DNA of 64,000 nt from Planotetraspora kaengkrachanensis (GTDB taxonomy: Bacteria > Actinomycetota > Actinomycetes > Streptosporangiales > Streptosporangiaceae): NCBI RefSeq assembly GCF_016862895.1, contig NZ_BONV01000005.1, positions 62,001 through 126,000 of the forward strand, in the 5' to 3' direction. Of this stretch, positions 48,266-57,938 are shown piece by piece; position 1 is the stretch's first letter, and every line of letters begins with the position of its first letter. Made by a program: the position numbers and the translations under genes. Below the pieces are notes generated by a model. The model had not been told where the DNA came from. It did no database searches and was given only the letters and a program-made list of their open reading frames with translations.

Positions 48266-49516
48266 TCAGGAGCGGGGGCCCTCCAGCTGCGCGGCGGCCC
48301 GGTCGGCCGGCCACACGGTGACCCAGTCGCCGTTCTGGATCTGCTTGATGGTCTGCGTGGTGGGCCAGAAGTTCTGCACCTTCGGGTCGAACGTCAGGTG
48401 CCCGCTGAACGTCGTGTCCGCGCCCTTCTGGTGCAGCGTGTCGCACATCTTCCGCTGGTCCGTCCCGCCGCTTTCCTTGACCGCGTCGGTGAGGATCTCC
48501 CAGGCGTTCCACGACGCCGCCGCCTGGGTCTCGAAGACCGTGTACGGCAGCTTCGCCGCCTCGGCGCGCTTGGTGAAGTCGGCGGTGATCTCGGTGGCCG
48601 CCGGGCCGAGCTTGTCGAGGGTCGGCTTGTTCGGCTCGAACATCGAGACCGACAACATGCCCTCGGCCTCGTCGCCGAGGGCCAGCAGCGGCCCGGGTGC
48701 GGGGAACAGCCCGAACATCTGCTTCGGCCGGTAGTCGAGCTGGGCCATCGCCTGCAGGATGTTCGCCGCGTCCACGCCGAGGCCGTTGTCGATGACCAGG
48801 TCGGGGTCGGCGTCGCGGACCTGGGCGGCGATCGGTGCCCAGTCCGTGGTGGTCGGCGGGTAGTGGATGTCGGCCACCACGTCGAGGCCGCGCTCCTTGG
48901 CGATGCTCAGCGTGCCGGACTTGTCGTCGCCGAAACCGTCGGAGACGAACGCGGCCGACCCGCTCTGGCTGGTCAGGACCGCGATCCGCTTCGGCGGTGT
49001 GGGCAGCGAGGCCACCGCGTCGAACAGCTGGTTGGGGATGAAGCTGTTCGGCGTGGGGCTGATCGACCAGGCGGGGAACTGGCACTCGTACGTCAGCTGC
49101 GGGGCCAGCACGGCGCTGTGCTGGGGCATGACGTACCCGTGCCGCTGGGCGACCGCCATCGCCGACAGGATGTTCGGGGTCGCGTACGGGCCGAGGATCA
49201 GGTCGACCTTGTCCTGACTGATCAGGCGCTCGTAGAGCTGGCTGACCTTGGCCTGGTCCGACTGGTCGTCGACGACCTTCCACTCGACCTTGCGGCCGAG
49301 CAGCCCTCCGTTCGCGTTGAGCCGGTCAACGAACTCCTCACCGGCGATCTTGTGGATCTGCCCGGTGGCCGCGAACGCGCCGGTCAGCGACAAAGTGGAG
49401 CCGACGACGATGGGCTTGTCGCTGTCCCCGCCGGAGCCCGAGCCGTTGCCGCATCCCGCGGCCGCGGCGCCGAGCACCAGGGCGGTGCCGATGACAGCTA
49501 GGGAGCGCCTGCGCAT
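48266..49516 (-). CDS. livK: Branched-chain amino acid-type substrate-binding lipoprotein (LivK)
   Basis: The 416-residue preprotein has a signal peptide with lipobox LGAAAAGC (Cys22) and a Gly/Ser linker. A Peripla_BP_6 domain follows: IVVGSTLSLTGAFAATGQIH, GLLGRKVEWKVVDDQSDQAK and ILGPYATPNILSAMAVAQRH. It would capture the ligand outside the membrane for the LivH/LivM-G/LivF importer. It starts 44 nt after the amidohydrolase stop, with AAAGG upstream. The ligand is not evident. Confidence 0.9.
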   Translation of the reverse strand: MRRRSLAVIGTALVLGAAAAGCGNGSGSGGDSDKPIVVGSTLSLTGAFAATGQIHKIAGEEFVDRLNANGGLLGRKVEWKVVDDQSDQAKVSQLYERLISQDKVDLILGPYATPNILSAMAVAQRHGYVMPQHSAVLAPQLTYECQFPAWSISPTPNSFIPNQLFDAVASLPTPPKRIAVLTSQSGSAAFVSDGFGDDKSGTLSIAKERGLDVVADIHYPPTTTDWAPIAAQVRDADPDLVIDNGLGVDAANILQAMAQLDYRPKQMFGLFPAPGPLLALGDEAEGMLSVSMFEPNKPTLDKLGPAATEITADFTKRAEAAKLPYTVFETQAAASWNAWEILTDAVKESGGTDQRKMCDTLHQKGADTTFSGHLTFDPKVQNFWPTTQTIKQIQNGDWVTVWPADRAAAQLEGPRS

Positions 49517-49559
49517 CTGGATATGACCTTTCTTTGGGGGGTGCGAGACCGCGGGACGG

Positions 49560-51260
49560 TCAGCGCACGGCGCCGGTGTCGTGCACGACGGCGCCGCCGA
49601 CCACGGTCAGGACCGACGAGAGCGACTTGAGCCGCTCGTCGGGGACGGTGAAGTAGTCGTCGTTGAGCACGACCACGTCGCCGAGGCGGCCGACCTCGAG
49701 GCTGCCGAGCAGGTCCTCGTCCTCTCCGCCGAGAAACCACTGGTTGTCGCGGGTGTAGAGGCGCAGCAACTCCTGGCGGGTGATCTGCTGGCCGGCGTTG
49801 ATCACGTCGCCGCGGGCGTTCTTGCCGGTGACCGCGTAGTACGCGTGGATCCACGGGTTCATCGGCGCGATCTGCATGCCGTCCGAGCTCATCCCGGCGG
49901 GGATGCCGTTGTCGACGATCATGCGGAAGGGCGGGCCCGCCGCGGCACCGGTGCCGGCGAGGTACTGCCACCCGGTGAGGTTGACCCCGCCGCCGATCGC
50001 CTTGAGGCGGTTGACGTACTCCTCGGTGATCCGCGGCACGTGGGCGACCACCCAGCGCAGGTCGGCGATGCTCGTCTCCGCGTGCACCGCCTCGAAGGCC
50101 TGGATCTGGGTCTGGAAGTCGCTGCCGGTCAGCGAGTGCACCTCGACGCGCCAGCCGGCCTTGGCGGTGCGCCGCGCGGCCTCGAGGAAGACCGGCCCGC
50201 CGGAGTAGCTGGCGGCGATGAACTCGCCGATCGAGCCGGTGCGGACCATGTCGTTGCCGAAGAACTGGAACGCGTTGAGCAGCCGCTGGTTGAGCGTCGT
50301 CACGTTCGTGTCGGTGTCCTGGTGCAGGTAGTTGATCCGCAGCCGGATGAGTCCCTTGCCCTCGTCGTACACCGAGAGGAAGGGCAGGTTCATCGAGTAG
50401 TTGTCCTCGTGGGCGGCGCCGTCGGACGGGGTGTTGGTGGCCTGGAAGGCGCCCTGGTCGAGGTGCGTGGTGACGCCGAGGCTCGCGGCGTAGCGCATCG
50501 CGTCGAGCACCCCGCGCTTGCGCTGGTCGAAGGTGAGCGTCTGGCGCAGCGCGAGCGTCGCCTTGCCGGTCTCGGTGCCGCCGGCGATCGATCCGTCCGC
50601 TCCGACCGTCACCGGGAGCGCGGCCGCCTCGAAGAACTTCTTCCCGAGGCTGTTGGTGACCGACGGCCCGGTGAAGCCGATGGACAGGTAGACCGGGTGG
50701 TGCGGCAGCGCCTTGTCGAGTTCGGCGAGGGTGGGCAGTCGCACCTCCTTGAACTGGTTGAAGTGGAATCCGCCGATGGTGGTGACGAACTCGCCGGCCG
50801 GCAGGTGCCGCGCGCGGTCCCGCAGCGTGTTCTGGACGTCGGCGACGGAGTAGGCGTTCTCCAGCGGGGTGTGGTGTCCCGGCCGGTTGCCCATCAGCAC
50901 GATGTGGTTGTGGCAGTCGATCAGGCCGGGGACGGCCGTACGGCCACGCAGGTCGATGGTGCGCGGGTTGCCTTCGAAGCCGCGGACGGCGGCCCGCTCG
51001 TCGTCTCCGACGTAGACGATCTTGCCGTCCTGGATGGCCAGCACGCTGGCCACCCGGTTGCGCCGGTCCATCGTGTGGATCCGGCCGTTGTGGAGCACTA
51101 GGTCGGCTCGGAGCGCACCGTCGCGGTACTGCTCATGGGCGGAGGCCGGGCCTGCGCCGGCGGTGGCGCCGACCGCTGCCGCCGCGGCGGCCGCGCCGGC
51201 CACCGCTCCGCTGCGCAGGATGCTGCGGCGGGAGAGTCCTCGCTGTTCCTCGTTGCTCAT
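49560..51260 (-). CDS. Exported amidohydrolase, YtcJ-like (amidohydrolase 3)
   Basis: The 566-residue protein starts with a twin-arginine leader, LSRRSILRSGAVAGAAAAAA, ending near ASA, so it is probably exported folded through Tat. The body begins DLVLHNGRIHTMDRRNRVAS and has the metal-binding VPGLIDCHNHIVLMG and the late MSSDGMQIAPMNPW, the layout of YtcJ-type amidohydrolases acting on N-substituted amides or ureas. It heads the probable operon with LivKHMGF, so it may release the compound that the importer takes up. Two IclR-type boxes lie in the region between it and the IclR gene. Confidence 0.88.
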   Translation of the reverse strand: MSNEEQRGLSRRSILRSGAVAGAAAAAAAVGATAGAGPASAHEQYRDGALRADLVLHNGRIHTMDRRNRVASVLAIQDGKIVYVGDDERAAVRGFEGNPRTIDLRGRTAVPGLIDCHNHIVLMGNRPGHHTPLENAYSVADVQNTLRDRARHLPAGEFVTTIGGFHFNQFKEVRLPTLAELDKALPHHPVYLSIGFTGPSVTNSLGKKFFEAAALPVTVGADGSIAGGTETGKATLALRQTLTFDQRKRGVLDAMRYAASLGVTTHLDQGAFQATNTPSDGAAHEDNYSMNLPFLSVYDEGKGLIRLRINYLHQDTDTNVTTLNQRLLNAFQFFGNDMVRTGSIGEFIAASYSGGPVFLEAARRTAKAGWRVEVHSLTGSDFQTQIQAFEAVHAETSIADLRWVVAHVPRITEEYVNRLKAIGGGVNLTGWQYLAGTGAAAGPPFRMIVDNGIPAGMSSDGMQIAPMNPWIHAYYAVTGKNARGDVINAGQQITRQELLRLYTRDNQWFLGGEDEDLLGSLEVGRLGDVVVLNDDYFTVPDERLKSLSSVLTVVGGAVVHDTGAVR

Positions 51261-51812
51261 ATGAGGTTCACCTCTGTGGGGATGTGCGCCGGCCGCCGGC
51301 GGGGGACGTCGGCGGCACGGTGGTGCGGGTGTGGGGCGTGCGCCGCCGTAGAGAACGGCGGCTGGGCGGGATGGGGGGATGGGGGGGATCGTCGGGCGGT
51401 TCCGTGCGTCGCCGGTGGCGGGGCACGGTCCGCGCGGGCGGGCGACGGCGGTCAGCCGTCAGGGGCGGCCGCCGCGGAAGGTTGCCCGCAGGCGGCCGGT
51501 CTTTCAGTGGTGGGGTCGGAGGGAGCCGCCGGCGGAATCCCGCTGGGGCGGCGTGTCTGTCGGCGTCACACCGTGAGGACCTGCCTCCGGCGCCGCCGCG
51601 GCGTCGCGGCGCGGGCCGGCGGCCCGGGGCTCATGCCGCGAGGCCGGGGATCGGCCCGGCCGGCTGCGGTGTGGCCCGGTCCGCGCAACGGTGGACGGCT
51701 GACGGTCGAGTGCCGACGGCCCCCGGGCCGGGAGCGGACACAACCACTGGTGACGGTGCCATAACTCTCCTCTGGAGGCCTGAGCCGTTCCGCGTCTCAG
51801 TTGCGGACACTC

Positions 51813-51827
51813 GTCCGCTAGACGGAC
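51813..51827. promoter_or_regulatory. IclR-type operator 1
   Basis: GTCCG-CTAGA-CGGAC is a perfect 5-5-5 inverted repeat, similar to sites of PcaR/CatR-like IclR regulators. Box 2 differs at only two of 15 positions. Confidence 0.6.
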
Positions 51828-51830
51828 GTT

Positions 51831-51850
51831 GCGCAGATCACAATCTGCGC
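51831..51850. promoter_or_regulatory. Perfect 8-4-8 palindrome between the IclR boxes
   Basis: GCGCAGAT-CACA-ATCTGCGC has no sequence in common with the two IclR boxes, so it may bind a different regulator. It starts 4 bp after box 1. Confidence 0.5.
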
Positions 51851-51909
51851 TCATGCTTGGGTAATGTCAAGACTCAAGCCGGAAACAATTGCCCTTCAGG
51901 CGGACTGAT

Positions 51910-51924
51910 GTCCGCTAAACGGTC
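51910..51924. promoter_or_regulatory. IclR-type operator 2
   Basis: GTCCG-CTAAA-CGGTC matches box 1 except at two positions, one in the spacer and one in the right half. It lies 97 bp from box 1, about nine helical turns. Confidence 0.5.
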
Positions 51925-52195
51925 ACAGGGCCTCGCCCTTCAGTGGCCGCGGGACCGTCGGGAGCCAGGCGGGCGCGGCCCCGCCCGAGACCGTCGTCAC
52001 GCGGGCCGTCCCGCCCCGCGCCGGCGGTCCTTCGGCCGCGGCCACCCGGAGGTCCGGGGGCCGACCTCGTGCGGCGCCACGCGGGGTGCGCCACGTGATG
52101 AACTGGGACCCGCACACCGCCCCGGACGGCGGAGAGACGACCGGCGACCACCGGCCGGCGGCGGAAACCGAGCGAGCAGACGGATTGAGGCGACG

Positions 52196-53023
52196 ATGGC
52201 GCAACGCGGCGAGGGACCCGACTTCATCGAGGCTCTGGCCCGAGGACTGGACGTGATCACCGCGTTCCATGCCGACCATCCGCGGCTGAGCCTCGCCGAG
52301 GTGGCCGCCGCGACCGGGCTGGCGCGGCCCACCGCGCGGCGCTTCCTGCTCACCCTCGAGGAACTGGGGTACGTCCGCACAGAGGCCGGCGGCTACGAGC
52401 TCACGCCCCGGGTTCTGGAGCTCGGCATGGCCTACATCGGCGCGCTCTCGTTGTGGGACATCGCCCGCCCGCACATGCAGGACCTGGTCGCCACGACCGG
52501 CGAGTCCAGCTCGATGGCGCAGCTCGACGGCTCGGACATCGTCTACATGGCCCGGGTGGCCGTACCGAAGATCATCACGTTGCGGGTGCAGATCGGCACC
52601 CGGTTCCCCGCGCTGGCGACCTCGCAGGGCAAGGTGCTGCTCGCCGCACTCGACCCGGACGCGCTCGGCGCCGTGCTCGCGCAGCCGAGCCGCTCCGGGG
52701 TGCAGCCACGGGTCGAGCACGCCCGCGGCGCGGCCGACGCGATGTTGCGCGAGGTCCGGGCCCGCGGCTGGGCGCTCGCCGACAACGAACTCGCATCGGG
52801 CATCCGGTCGGTGGCCGTGCCGATCAGGGACGGGCACGGCGTGGTCAGGGCCGCCATGAACGTGACCGTCAACTCGGCTGAGACCAGCGTGAAGACGCTC
52901 GTCGAGCAGCACCTGCCGCGGCTGATCAGGGCGGCGAGCGCGATCAGCGCCGACTGGGCGAGGTGGCAGTCACGGCCCCAGATCGAGGTTCCCGCCGCCG
53001 CGGACGCCGCCCGCTCTTCCTGA
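52196..53023 (+). CDS. IclR-family regulator
   Basis: The ATG at 52196 follows TGAGG by 5 nt and gives 275 residues, normal for the family. The N-terminal winged helix has IEALARGLDVITAFHADHPR and ATGLARPTARRFLLTLEELG. The effector domain has EARG-like IVYMARVAVPKIITLRVQIG, RFPALATSQGKVLLAALDPD and WALADNELASGIRSVAVPIR. Such proteins bind aromatic acids, glyoxylate or other small acids. It is divergent from the amidohydrolase-liv operon, and the two boxes suggest that this is its target. Confidence 0.9.
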   Translation: MAQRGEGPDFIEALARGLDVITAFHADHPRLSLAEVAAATGLARPTARRFLLTLEELGYVRTEAGGYELTPRVLELGMAYIGALSLWDIARPHMQDLVATTGESSSMAQLDGSDIVYMARVAVPKIITLRVQIGTRFPALATSQGKVLLAALDPDALGAVLAQPSRSGVQPRVEHARGAADAMLREVRARGWALADNELASGIRSVAVPIRDGHGVVRAAMNVTVNSAETSVKTLVEQHLPRLIRAASAISADWARWQSRPQIEVPAAADAARSS

Positions 53024-53048
53024 CGGCGGAGGTGAAGTCACGGCCACA

Positions 53049-53915
53049 TCATGGCGTGACGGCCGCGGTCAGACCGGCGACGTCGTCGTCGGTCAGCTGA
53101 ACGCCCGCGGCGGCCACGTTCTGCTCCAGATGCTTCACCGACGAGGTGCCCGGGATGGGCAGCAGGACCGGTGAGCGGCGGAGCAGCCACGCGAGCGCGA
53201 GCTGCGACGGGGTGGCCGACAGCCGGGACGCGATGGCCTCGAGCGGCCCGCCCGGTTTCGCCAGGCCGCCGGTGGCCAGCGGAAACCACGGGATGAAGGC
53301 GATCTGGCGGCTTTCGCAGTAGTCGAGCACGTCCTCGGCCGCCCGGTCGGTCAGGTTGTACCGGTTCTGCACCGAGGCGATCGGGGCGATGGCGCGGGCC
53401 TTCTCGATCTGATCGACGGTCACCTCCGACAGTCCGATGTGCGCGATCTTTCCTTCGTCCTTCAGCGCTTTCAGCTCGCCGACCTGCTCTTCCAGGGGCA
53501 CCTCGGGGTCGACGCGGTGCAGCTGGAGCAGCGCGATCCGGTCGACTCCGAGGATGCGCAGGCTCATCTCGCACTGCTGGCGCAGGTAGGCCGGCCTGCC
53601 GACGGGCGTCCACTTGTCGGGGCCCTGCCGCGTGAATCCGGCCTTGGTGGCGATGACGATGTTCTCGTCGTACGGCGCGAGGGCGCGGTGGAGCAGCGGC
53701 TCGGCGACCATCGGGCCGTAGGCGTCGGCGGTGTCGAAGAGGTTCACCCCGAGCTCGGCCGCGCGGCGCAGGACACGCACCGCCCCATCGGGATCGGCCG
53801 GCGGCCCCCACACGCCGGGACCGGTCAGCTGCATCGTCCCGTAGCCGAGGCGGTTGACGCCGAGTGTGCCATCGATCATGAATTGGCCGGACGCTTCGGC
53901 CGTCACGGAGGTCAT
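53049..53915 (-). CDS. Aldo/keto reductase
   Basis: The start at 53915 follows GAAAGGA and gives 288 residues. The barrel has the catalytic set Asp and Tyr in [12 protein letters not shown], Lys in VIATKAGF and His in LLQLHRVD. The cofactor-binding end is [20 protein letters not shown]. It probably reduces aldehydes or ketones with NADPH. It starts 15 nt after the aldehyde dehydrogenase stop, so the two form an operon. The longer in-frame extension lies in antisense to no gene but in the dehydrogenase coding sequence and is not used. Confidence 0.9.
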   Translation of the reverse strand: MTSVTAEASGQFMIDGTLGVNRLGYGTMQLTGPGVWGPPADPDGAVRVLRRAAELGVNLFDTADAYGPMVAEPLLHRALAPYDENIVIATKAGFTRQGPDKWTPVGRPAYLRQQCEMSLRILGVDRIALLQLHRVDPEVPLEEQVGELKALKDEGKIAHIGLSEVTVDQIEKARAIAPIASVQNRYNLTDRAAEDVLDYCESRQIAFIPWFPLATGGLAKPGGPLEAIASRLSATPSQLALAWLLRRSPVLLPIPGTSSVKHLEQNVAAAGVQLTDDDVAGLTAAVTP

Positions 53916-53929
53916 CACGAGATCCTTTC

Positions 53930-55306
53930 TCAGCCCACCCACACGGTCTTGAGGTTGCAGAACTCCCGGATGCCGTGTGCGGACAGCTCGCGGCCGTAGC
54001 CGGAGCGCTTGACGCCGCCGAAGGGCAGTTCCGGGTACGAGATCGTCTTGCCGTTGATGAACACCTGGCCGGCCTCCAGGTCGGAGCTGAATCGTTCCTG
54101 TTCCGCCTCGTCGTCGGTCCACGCGTTGGACCCGAGGCCGAAGCCGGTGGCGTTGGCGATCTCCAGGGCCTCCTCGATGTCAGCGGCCCGATACACCGAG
54201 GCGACCGGACCGAACGCCTCCTCGGCGAAGATCCGCATGTCCCGGGTGATGCCGGTGATCACGGTCGGCGGGTAGAACCAGCCCGGCCCGTCCGGACGCC
54301 GCCCGCCGCACAGCACGGTGGCTCCGGCGGCGACGGCGTCGTCGACCAGCTCCTCGACGTCCGCCCGGCCCTGCTCGGTGGCCAGCGGCCCGACGTCGGT
54401 GGACGGGTCGAACGGGTCGCCGACCCGCAGCCCGCGCATCCGGGCGACGAACCTCTCGGTGAAGGCGTCATAGATGTCGGCGTGGACGATGAACCGCTTG
54501 GCCGCGATGCAGGACTGCCCGTTGTTCTGCACTCTGCCGTCCACGGCGGTCTCCACCGCCCGATCCAGGTCCGCCGAAGGCATCACGACGAACGGATCAC
54601 TCCCGCCCAGCTCCAGCACGGTGTGCTTGACCTCGTCACCGCAGATCGCGGCCACCGAACGCCCGGCCGGTTCACTCCCGGTCAGGGTTGCGGCGACCAC
54701 GCGCGGATCCCGCAGAATGGCCTCGACCTGCCTGGAGGAGATCAGCAATGTCTGGAAGCAGCCCTCCGGGAACCCGGCGCGGCGGAAGACGTCCTCCAGG
54801 TACAGCGCGCACTGCGGCACGTTCGACGCATGTTTGAGCAACCCGACGTCGCCCGCCATCAGCGCCGGCGCGGCGAACCGCATCACCTGCCACATCGGGA
54901 AGTTCCACGGCATCACGGCGAGCACGACCCCCAGCGGCTGGTAGCGGCCGAGGGCGCGCTTCGCACCGACCGCGGACGGGTCGGCCAGCGGCTCGTCGGC
55001 GAGGAACTCGGCCGCGTGATCGGCGTAGTAACGCATGCCCCTGGCGCACTTGAGCGCCTCGGCGCGGGCCGAGGCCAGAGTCTTGCCCATCTCGGTGGTC
55101 ATGAGCCGGGCGGTGGCGTCGGCCTCCTTCTCGAACAGGTCGGCGCAGGCCCGCATGAGCTCGGCCCGTTCGCCGAACCCGGTGCCGCGGTAGGTCAGCC
55201 ACGTGTCGTGTGCGAAGCCGATCTTCTGCTCGACCTCGGCCTCGCTCAGTTCGGGAAACGTCCTGACCGTCGTCCCTGTCGCGGGATTGATCGTGGCGAT
55301 CGCCAT
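53930..55306 (-). CDS. NAD(P)-dependent aldehyde dehydrogenase (succinate-semialdehyde dehydrogenase type)
   Basis: The protein has 458 residues. The catalytic Glu is in [12 protein letters not shown] and the catalytic Cys in [16 protein letters not shown]; the cofactor loop is [11 protein letters not shown]. The sequence [20 protein letters not shown] is typical of the succinate-semialdehyde dehydrogenase branch of the superfamily. The gene with the downstream aldo/keto reductase suggests handling of a reactive aldehyde, oxidised by one enzyme and reduced by the other. The true substrate cannot be set from the sequence. Confidence 0.9.
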   Translation of the reverse strand: MAIATINPATGTTVRTFPELSEAEVEQKIGFAHDTWLTYRGTGFGERAELMRACADLFEKEADATARLMTTEMGKTLASARAEALKCARGMRYYADHAAEFLADEPLADPSAVGAKRALGRYQPLGVVLAVMPWNFPMWQVMRFAAPALMAGDVGLLKHASNVPQCALYLEDVFRRAGFPEGCFQTLLISSRQVEAILRDPRVVAATLTGSEPAGRSVAAICGDEVKHTVLELGGSDPFVVMPSADLDRAVETAVDGRVQNNGQSCIAAKRFIVHADIYDAFTERFVARMRGLRVGDPFDPSTDVGPLATEQGRADVEELVDDAVAAGATVLCGGRRPDGPGWFYPPTVITGITRDMRIFAEEAFGPVASVYRAADIEEALEIANATGFGLGSNAWTDDEAEQERFSSDLEAGQVFINGKTISYPELPFGGVKRSGYGRELSAHGIREFCNLKTVWVG

Positions 55307-55611
55307 GATCGTCCTCCCCTCCTGGCCGCCTGAGCACTCGCCTGGCCGGCGACGCGACTCTCGATCAGGGAATGCCCAGGACGGACGGGCACGCGTACGG
55401 ACTCACTTTCGAGGCTATCAACCCTGCTCAGGGCCCTTGTCATCGCGGAAGGCCCGCTCGGTGCCGCCGCTTTCCGCCGAGCGTCCGATCGCTGATCACT
55501 TGCGCCGCCGATCGGTGGCGCCCTTGTGCCGCAGCCCCGAATCGGCCATGTCCCCCGCAGGGCGGTGGGCGTCCCACGAGGGGATGCCCACCGCCCTGAT
55601 GGTGTTGCGCG
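55307..55611. other. 305-bp region between two minus-strand genes
   Basis: No gene is evident. The right end contains the terminator at 55558-55598. The left 60 nt are the leader of the dehydrogenase gene and the rest has no clear signal. Confidence 0.5.
55558..55598 (-). terminator. Terminator of the secreted-protein gene
   Basis: CAGGGCGGTGGGCGTC pairs with GATGCCCACCGCCCTG over 16 positions with one G-T pair and a 9-nt loop, beginning 14 nt past the stop on the minus strand. Confidence 0.7.
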
Positions 55612-56490
55612 TCAGCCCTTACGGACGTCGACGTGGACATCGGCCGTCGCGGCCGCGCCGGTGGTGGAGTCGCCCGGGAAGTACCAGCGCCAGTAGCCGT
55701 CGGCCGGAGCCTTCACAGAGGTGTCCAGCCGGCCGGTGCGGTCGGTCTTGACCGAGCTCACCGTGGAGTAGGAGTGCGTACCGGCCTTGCGGAACTGCAG
55801 TTGCACGTCGCGGCCGGCGTAGCCGGTGTACGTGCCGTGGTCCCAGTCGGCGCGGGTGAGGCCTCCCGTGGCACTGATCTTGCCCTTCTTCCCGGAGAAA
55901 CCGGCCTTCAGCTTCGCCTCACGCTTCACCTGCGTGGTCGTCGCGACGTCCTCGTAGAGACCCGCCGCAGACACATTCGCCATCCAGGGGCCACCGGCCA
56001 TGGCGTTGCGCAGGTGGCCCTTGATGTAGATCCAATCAATGAAATCGCACGTCATAGTGGCGGAGTCGGGGTGCTCGCAGTCATAGCGGGGGGCGATGCC
56101 GCCGATGACTCCGCCCTCCCCCTGCCACGTTCCGTGAAACAGGGAGGCGGAAATCGGGCCCCGGAAGACGCCACTCGGGTCGGTGACGGTGAACGACATG
56201 GTGAAGGTCGAGTCTTCAGTGCCGACGACGATGTCCTTGCCGTCGTTGACGACGACTCGGTCGAAGTGCGGTTGGTCATCGGCCTTGGCTGCGGGCCCGG
56301 CAGGCGCGGAAGGGGCCGGGCTGCCGGAAACGGCGGCCTGTCCCGGCACCGCCGGTGCGGCGTCGGCGAAAGCGACGGCACCGAGGCCGCCTGTCATCAC
56401 CGCACTGACCGTCATGGTTGTAGCGGCCAGCAGACATTTCCATGACAAGGCCGCCGGCTGCATGCGGTGCGAAGAACGTGCGTGCTTCAT
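55612..56490 (-). CDS. Secreted protein of unknown function (DUF5707-like?)
   Basis: The start at 56490 follows GGAG and gives 292 residues with a signal peptide ending near AFA-DAA, then a Pro/Ala-rich segment. The domain FDRVVVNDGKDIVVGTEDST then TMSFTVTDPSGVFRGPISAS has the beta-strand-rich look of Streptomyces secreted proteins labelled DUF5707; this match is tentative. Two Cys (DCEHPDSATMTC) could form a disulfide. The last 100 residues (VQLQFRKAGTHSYSTVSSVK) resemble a second beta-sandwich. I can give no function. Confidence 0.65.
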   Translation of the reverse strand: MKHARSSHRMQPAALSWKCLLAATTMTVSAVMTGGLGAVAFADAAPAVPGQAAVSGSPAPSAPAGPAAKADDQPHFDRVVVNDGKDIVVGTEDSTFTMSFTVTDPSGVFRGPISASLFHGTWQGEGGVIGGIAPRYDCEHPDSATMTCDFIDWIYIKGHLRNAMAGGPWMANVSAAGLYEDVATTTQVKREAKLKAGFSGKKGKISATGGLTRADWDHGTYTGYAGRDVQLQFRKAGTHSYSTVSSVKTDRTGRLDTSVKAPADGYWRWYFPGDSTTGAAATADVHVDVRKG

Positions 56491-56675
56491 TGTTTCTCCA
56501 GAGCTTTGTGCACGCGATGCGTGCGAATTGGGGATTTCATTCGGCGCAGCGACCGGGCATCGACCACGGTCGCTGTGACATCGAGGACGCGGCGCCGTCC
56601 GGAATGCCATCCGGGGACGGAAGCGCTGAGCCGTCTCGGAAGCCACCGGACGCTGCGAGAGGTAAGGCGTTCTCG

Positions 56676-57188
56676 TCAGGCGAGATCGGGGAGGGCGGTC
56701 ACCTGCGCCAGCCTGATCATCGTCTCGAACCGGGCCATCTGCGCGTCGTCCAAAGGCGGCGGCGTCTCGCCGTCCCGGGCGGGCATCGCATAATCGGCGA
56801 TGACCTGCTCCGGCCCGGCCGGGGTGAACATGAAAAGCATCTTCGCTGCGTGCTTGCCCTTGTTCAGGAAGCAGTGGCGGATGCCCCCGGGGACGTGGAT
56901 GAAGTCACCCGCGACGGCGGTGAACCGATGGTCGCCGTCCAGGAACTCCAGCTCGCCGTCGAGCATGTAGAAGGACTCGTCGTCCGGATGGAGGTGCGGG
57001 GGCGGCCCGCCGCCCGCCGGGACGGTGGCCTCGACGAGGCCCAGACCGCCGTTCGTCTGCGCTCCGGTCGCCTTGATCGTGTATACGTCGCCGACGCTCC
57101 ACACGGTCGGGCCCTGCCCGGACGGTACGTACAGCGCCCCACGGGTGGTGTATCGGGGGTCGCCGGAAGGCTGTAAGGGAAGGCTCAC
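56676..57188 (-). CDS. Cupin-domain protein
   Basis: The GTG start at 57188 lies 6 nt after AAGGAG, giving 170 residues; the frame upstream also stays open but lacks coding character. The conserved double motif of cupins is PPPHLHPDDESFYMLDGELE and DFIHVPGGIRHCFLN, with metal ligands His, His, Glu and a second-motif His. The group includes small dioxygenases and isomerases acting on quercetin-like or polyketide compounds. It is divergent from the HxlR gene, its likely regulator. Confidence 0.85.
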   Translation of the reverse strand: MSLPLQPSGDPRYTTRGALYVPSGQGPTVWSVGDVYTIKATGAQTNGGLGLVEATVPAGGGPPPHLHPDDESFYMLDGELEFLDGDHRFTAVAGDFIHVPGGIRHCFLNKGKHAAKMLFMFTPAGPEQVIADYAMPARDGETPPPLDDAQMARFETMIRLAQVTALPDLA

Positions 57189-57308
57189 GCCAAGCTCCTT
57201 GTTGAGGTCCCAAGGTGGTTGTCGGGGGGCAGGGACTAGGCTGCCGAGCTTCCGATATGTCCACAAGAATGCAGTTTTGTGTGCGTTAGTACCTAGAAGG
57301 GAAGTGCT

Positions 57309-57686
57309 ATGGCGGAAGTCGCCGAGTTCGCAGCGGAGCCGGAGGCCTCCTGCGACGATCTCCGGAGCATCCTGTCGCGGGTGGGCGAGAAGTGGGCGCC
57401 CCAGGTGATGGGCGAGCTCGACGCCGCGCCGCGGCGCTTCAACGAACTGCTCCGGCTGGTGGCACCCATCACTCCCCGCATGCTGACCGTGACTCTTCGC
57501 GGGCTGGAGTCCGACGGGCTGATCACCCGGACCGTGCACCCCACCGTCCCGCCCCAGGTCGAGTACGGCCTCACTCGAGCCGGGCGGAAGCTGTTCGGCA
57601 TCCTCAGAACTGTTGCGAGCTGGACCGACGAGAACCTTCCCGCAGTGCACTCCGCCCGCGCGGCGTACAGGGCCGCCAACGGCTGA
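57309..57686 (+). CDS. HxlR-family transcriptional regulator
   Basis: This 125-residue protein follows AGGGAAG and has the HxlR signature: SCDDLRSILSRVGEKWAPQV, RRFNELLRLVAPITPRMLTV and VEYGLTRAGRKLF. HxlR proteins are small winged-helix dimers that often respond to aldehydes, quinones or thiol oxidants. The cysteine after the acidic start (EASC) is the usual redox or ligand position. It is divergent from the cupin gene, separated by 120 bp; the region has the weak repeat CACAA/TTGTG but no clear operator. Confidence 0.88.
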   Translation: MAEVAEFAAEPEASCDDLRSILSRVGEKWAPQVMGELDAAPRRFNELLRLVAPITPRMLTVTLRGLESDGLITRTVHPTVPPQVEYGLTRAGRKLFGILRTVASWTDENLPAVHSARAAYRAANG

Positions 57687-57938
57687 CGTCAGGCGTCGAC
57701 GCCGATCGGCGCATCGGGCGCGACTCCCGCGTGAGGCGTCGTCGGCGGAACCCGCTCACGGGTGCTCGACTCGAGCTTTCAGCGCCGCGCGGCTCACCCG
57801 CCACCCGTTGGCATGCTGCTCACCCATCACCTTCCCTGCCCGCCGCCGTCGCGCGTGCCGTCTCCGGGGTACGCGTTTCCGCAGCCGCTGACAAGGGTCA
57901 CGATCGCCATCTGACAAGACCCGCCTGATTCCTCCGGC

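Larger units (their letters stand above)
51261..52195. other. 935-bp divergent regulatory region upstream of iclR and the amidohydrolase operon
   Basis: Although the IclR frame stays open for 900 bp upstream, its Arg/Gly-rich translation does not look coding. The region holds two IclR-type boxes (51813-51827 and 51910-51924) and a perfect 8-4-8 palindrome (51831-51850). I recognise no gene on either strand. Confidence 0.6.

Noticed and set aside
47238-49283. Open minus-strand frame extending the LivM-LivG gene upstream by nearly 2 kb
   Set aside because: It lies across livH and livK in another frame, has Arg/Pro/Gly-rich composition, and the LivM homology begins exactly at the ATG at 47237, which overlaps the livH stop.
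47549-49501. Long plus-strand open frame (650 codons) opposite livH and livK
   Set aside because: It is antisense to two well-supported genes and has a low-complexity composition.
51284-52195. Open frame upstream of the IclR start
   Set aside because: The translation is low-complexity Arg/Gly/Pro and covers the operators; IclR homology and a Shine-Dalgarno sequence support 52196.
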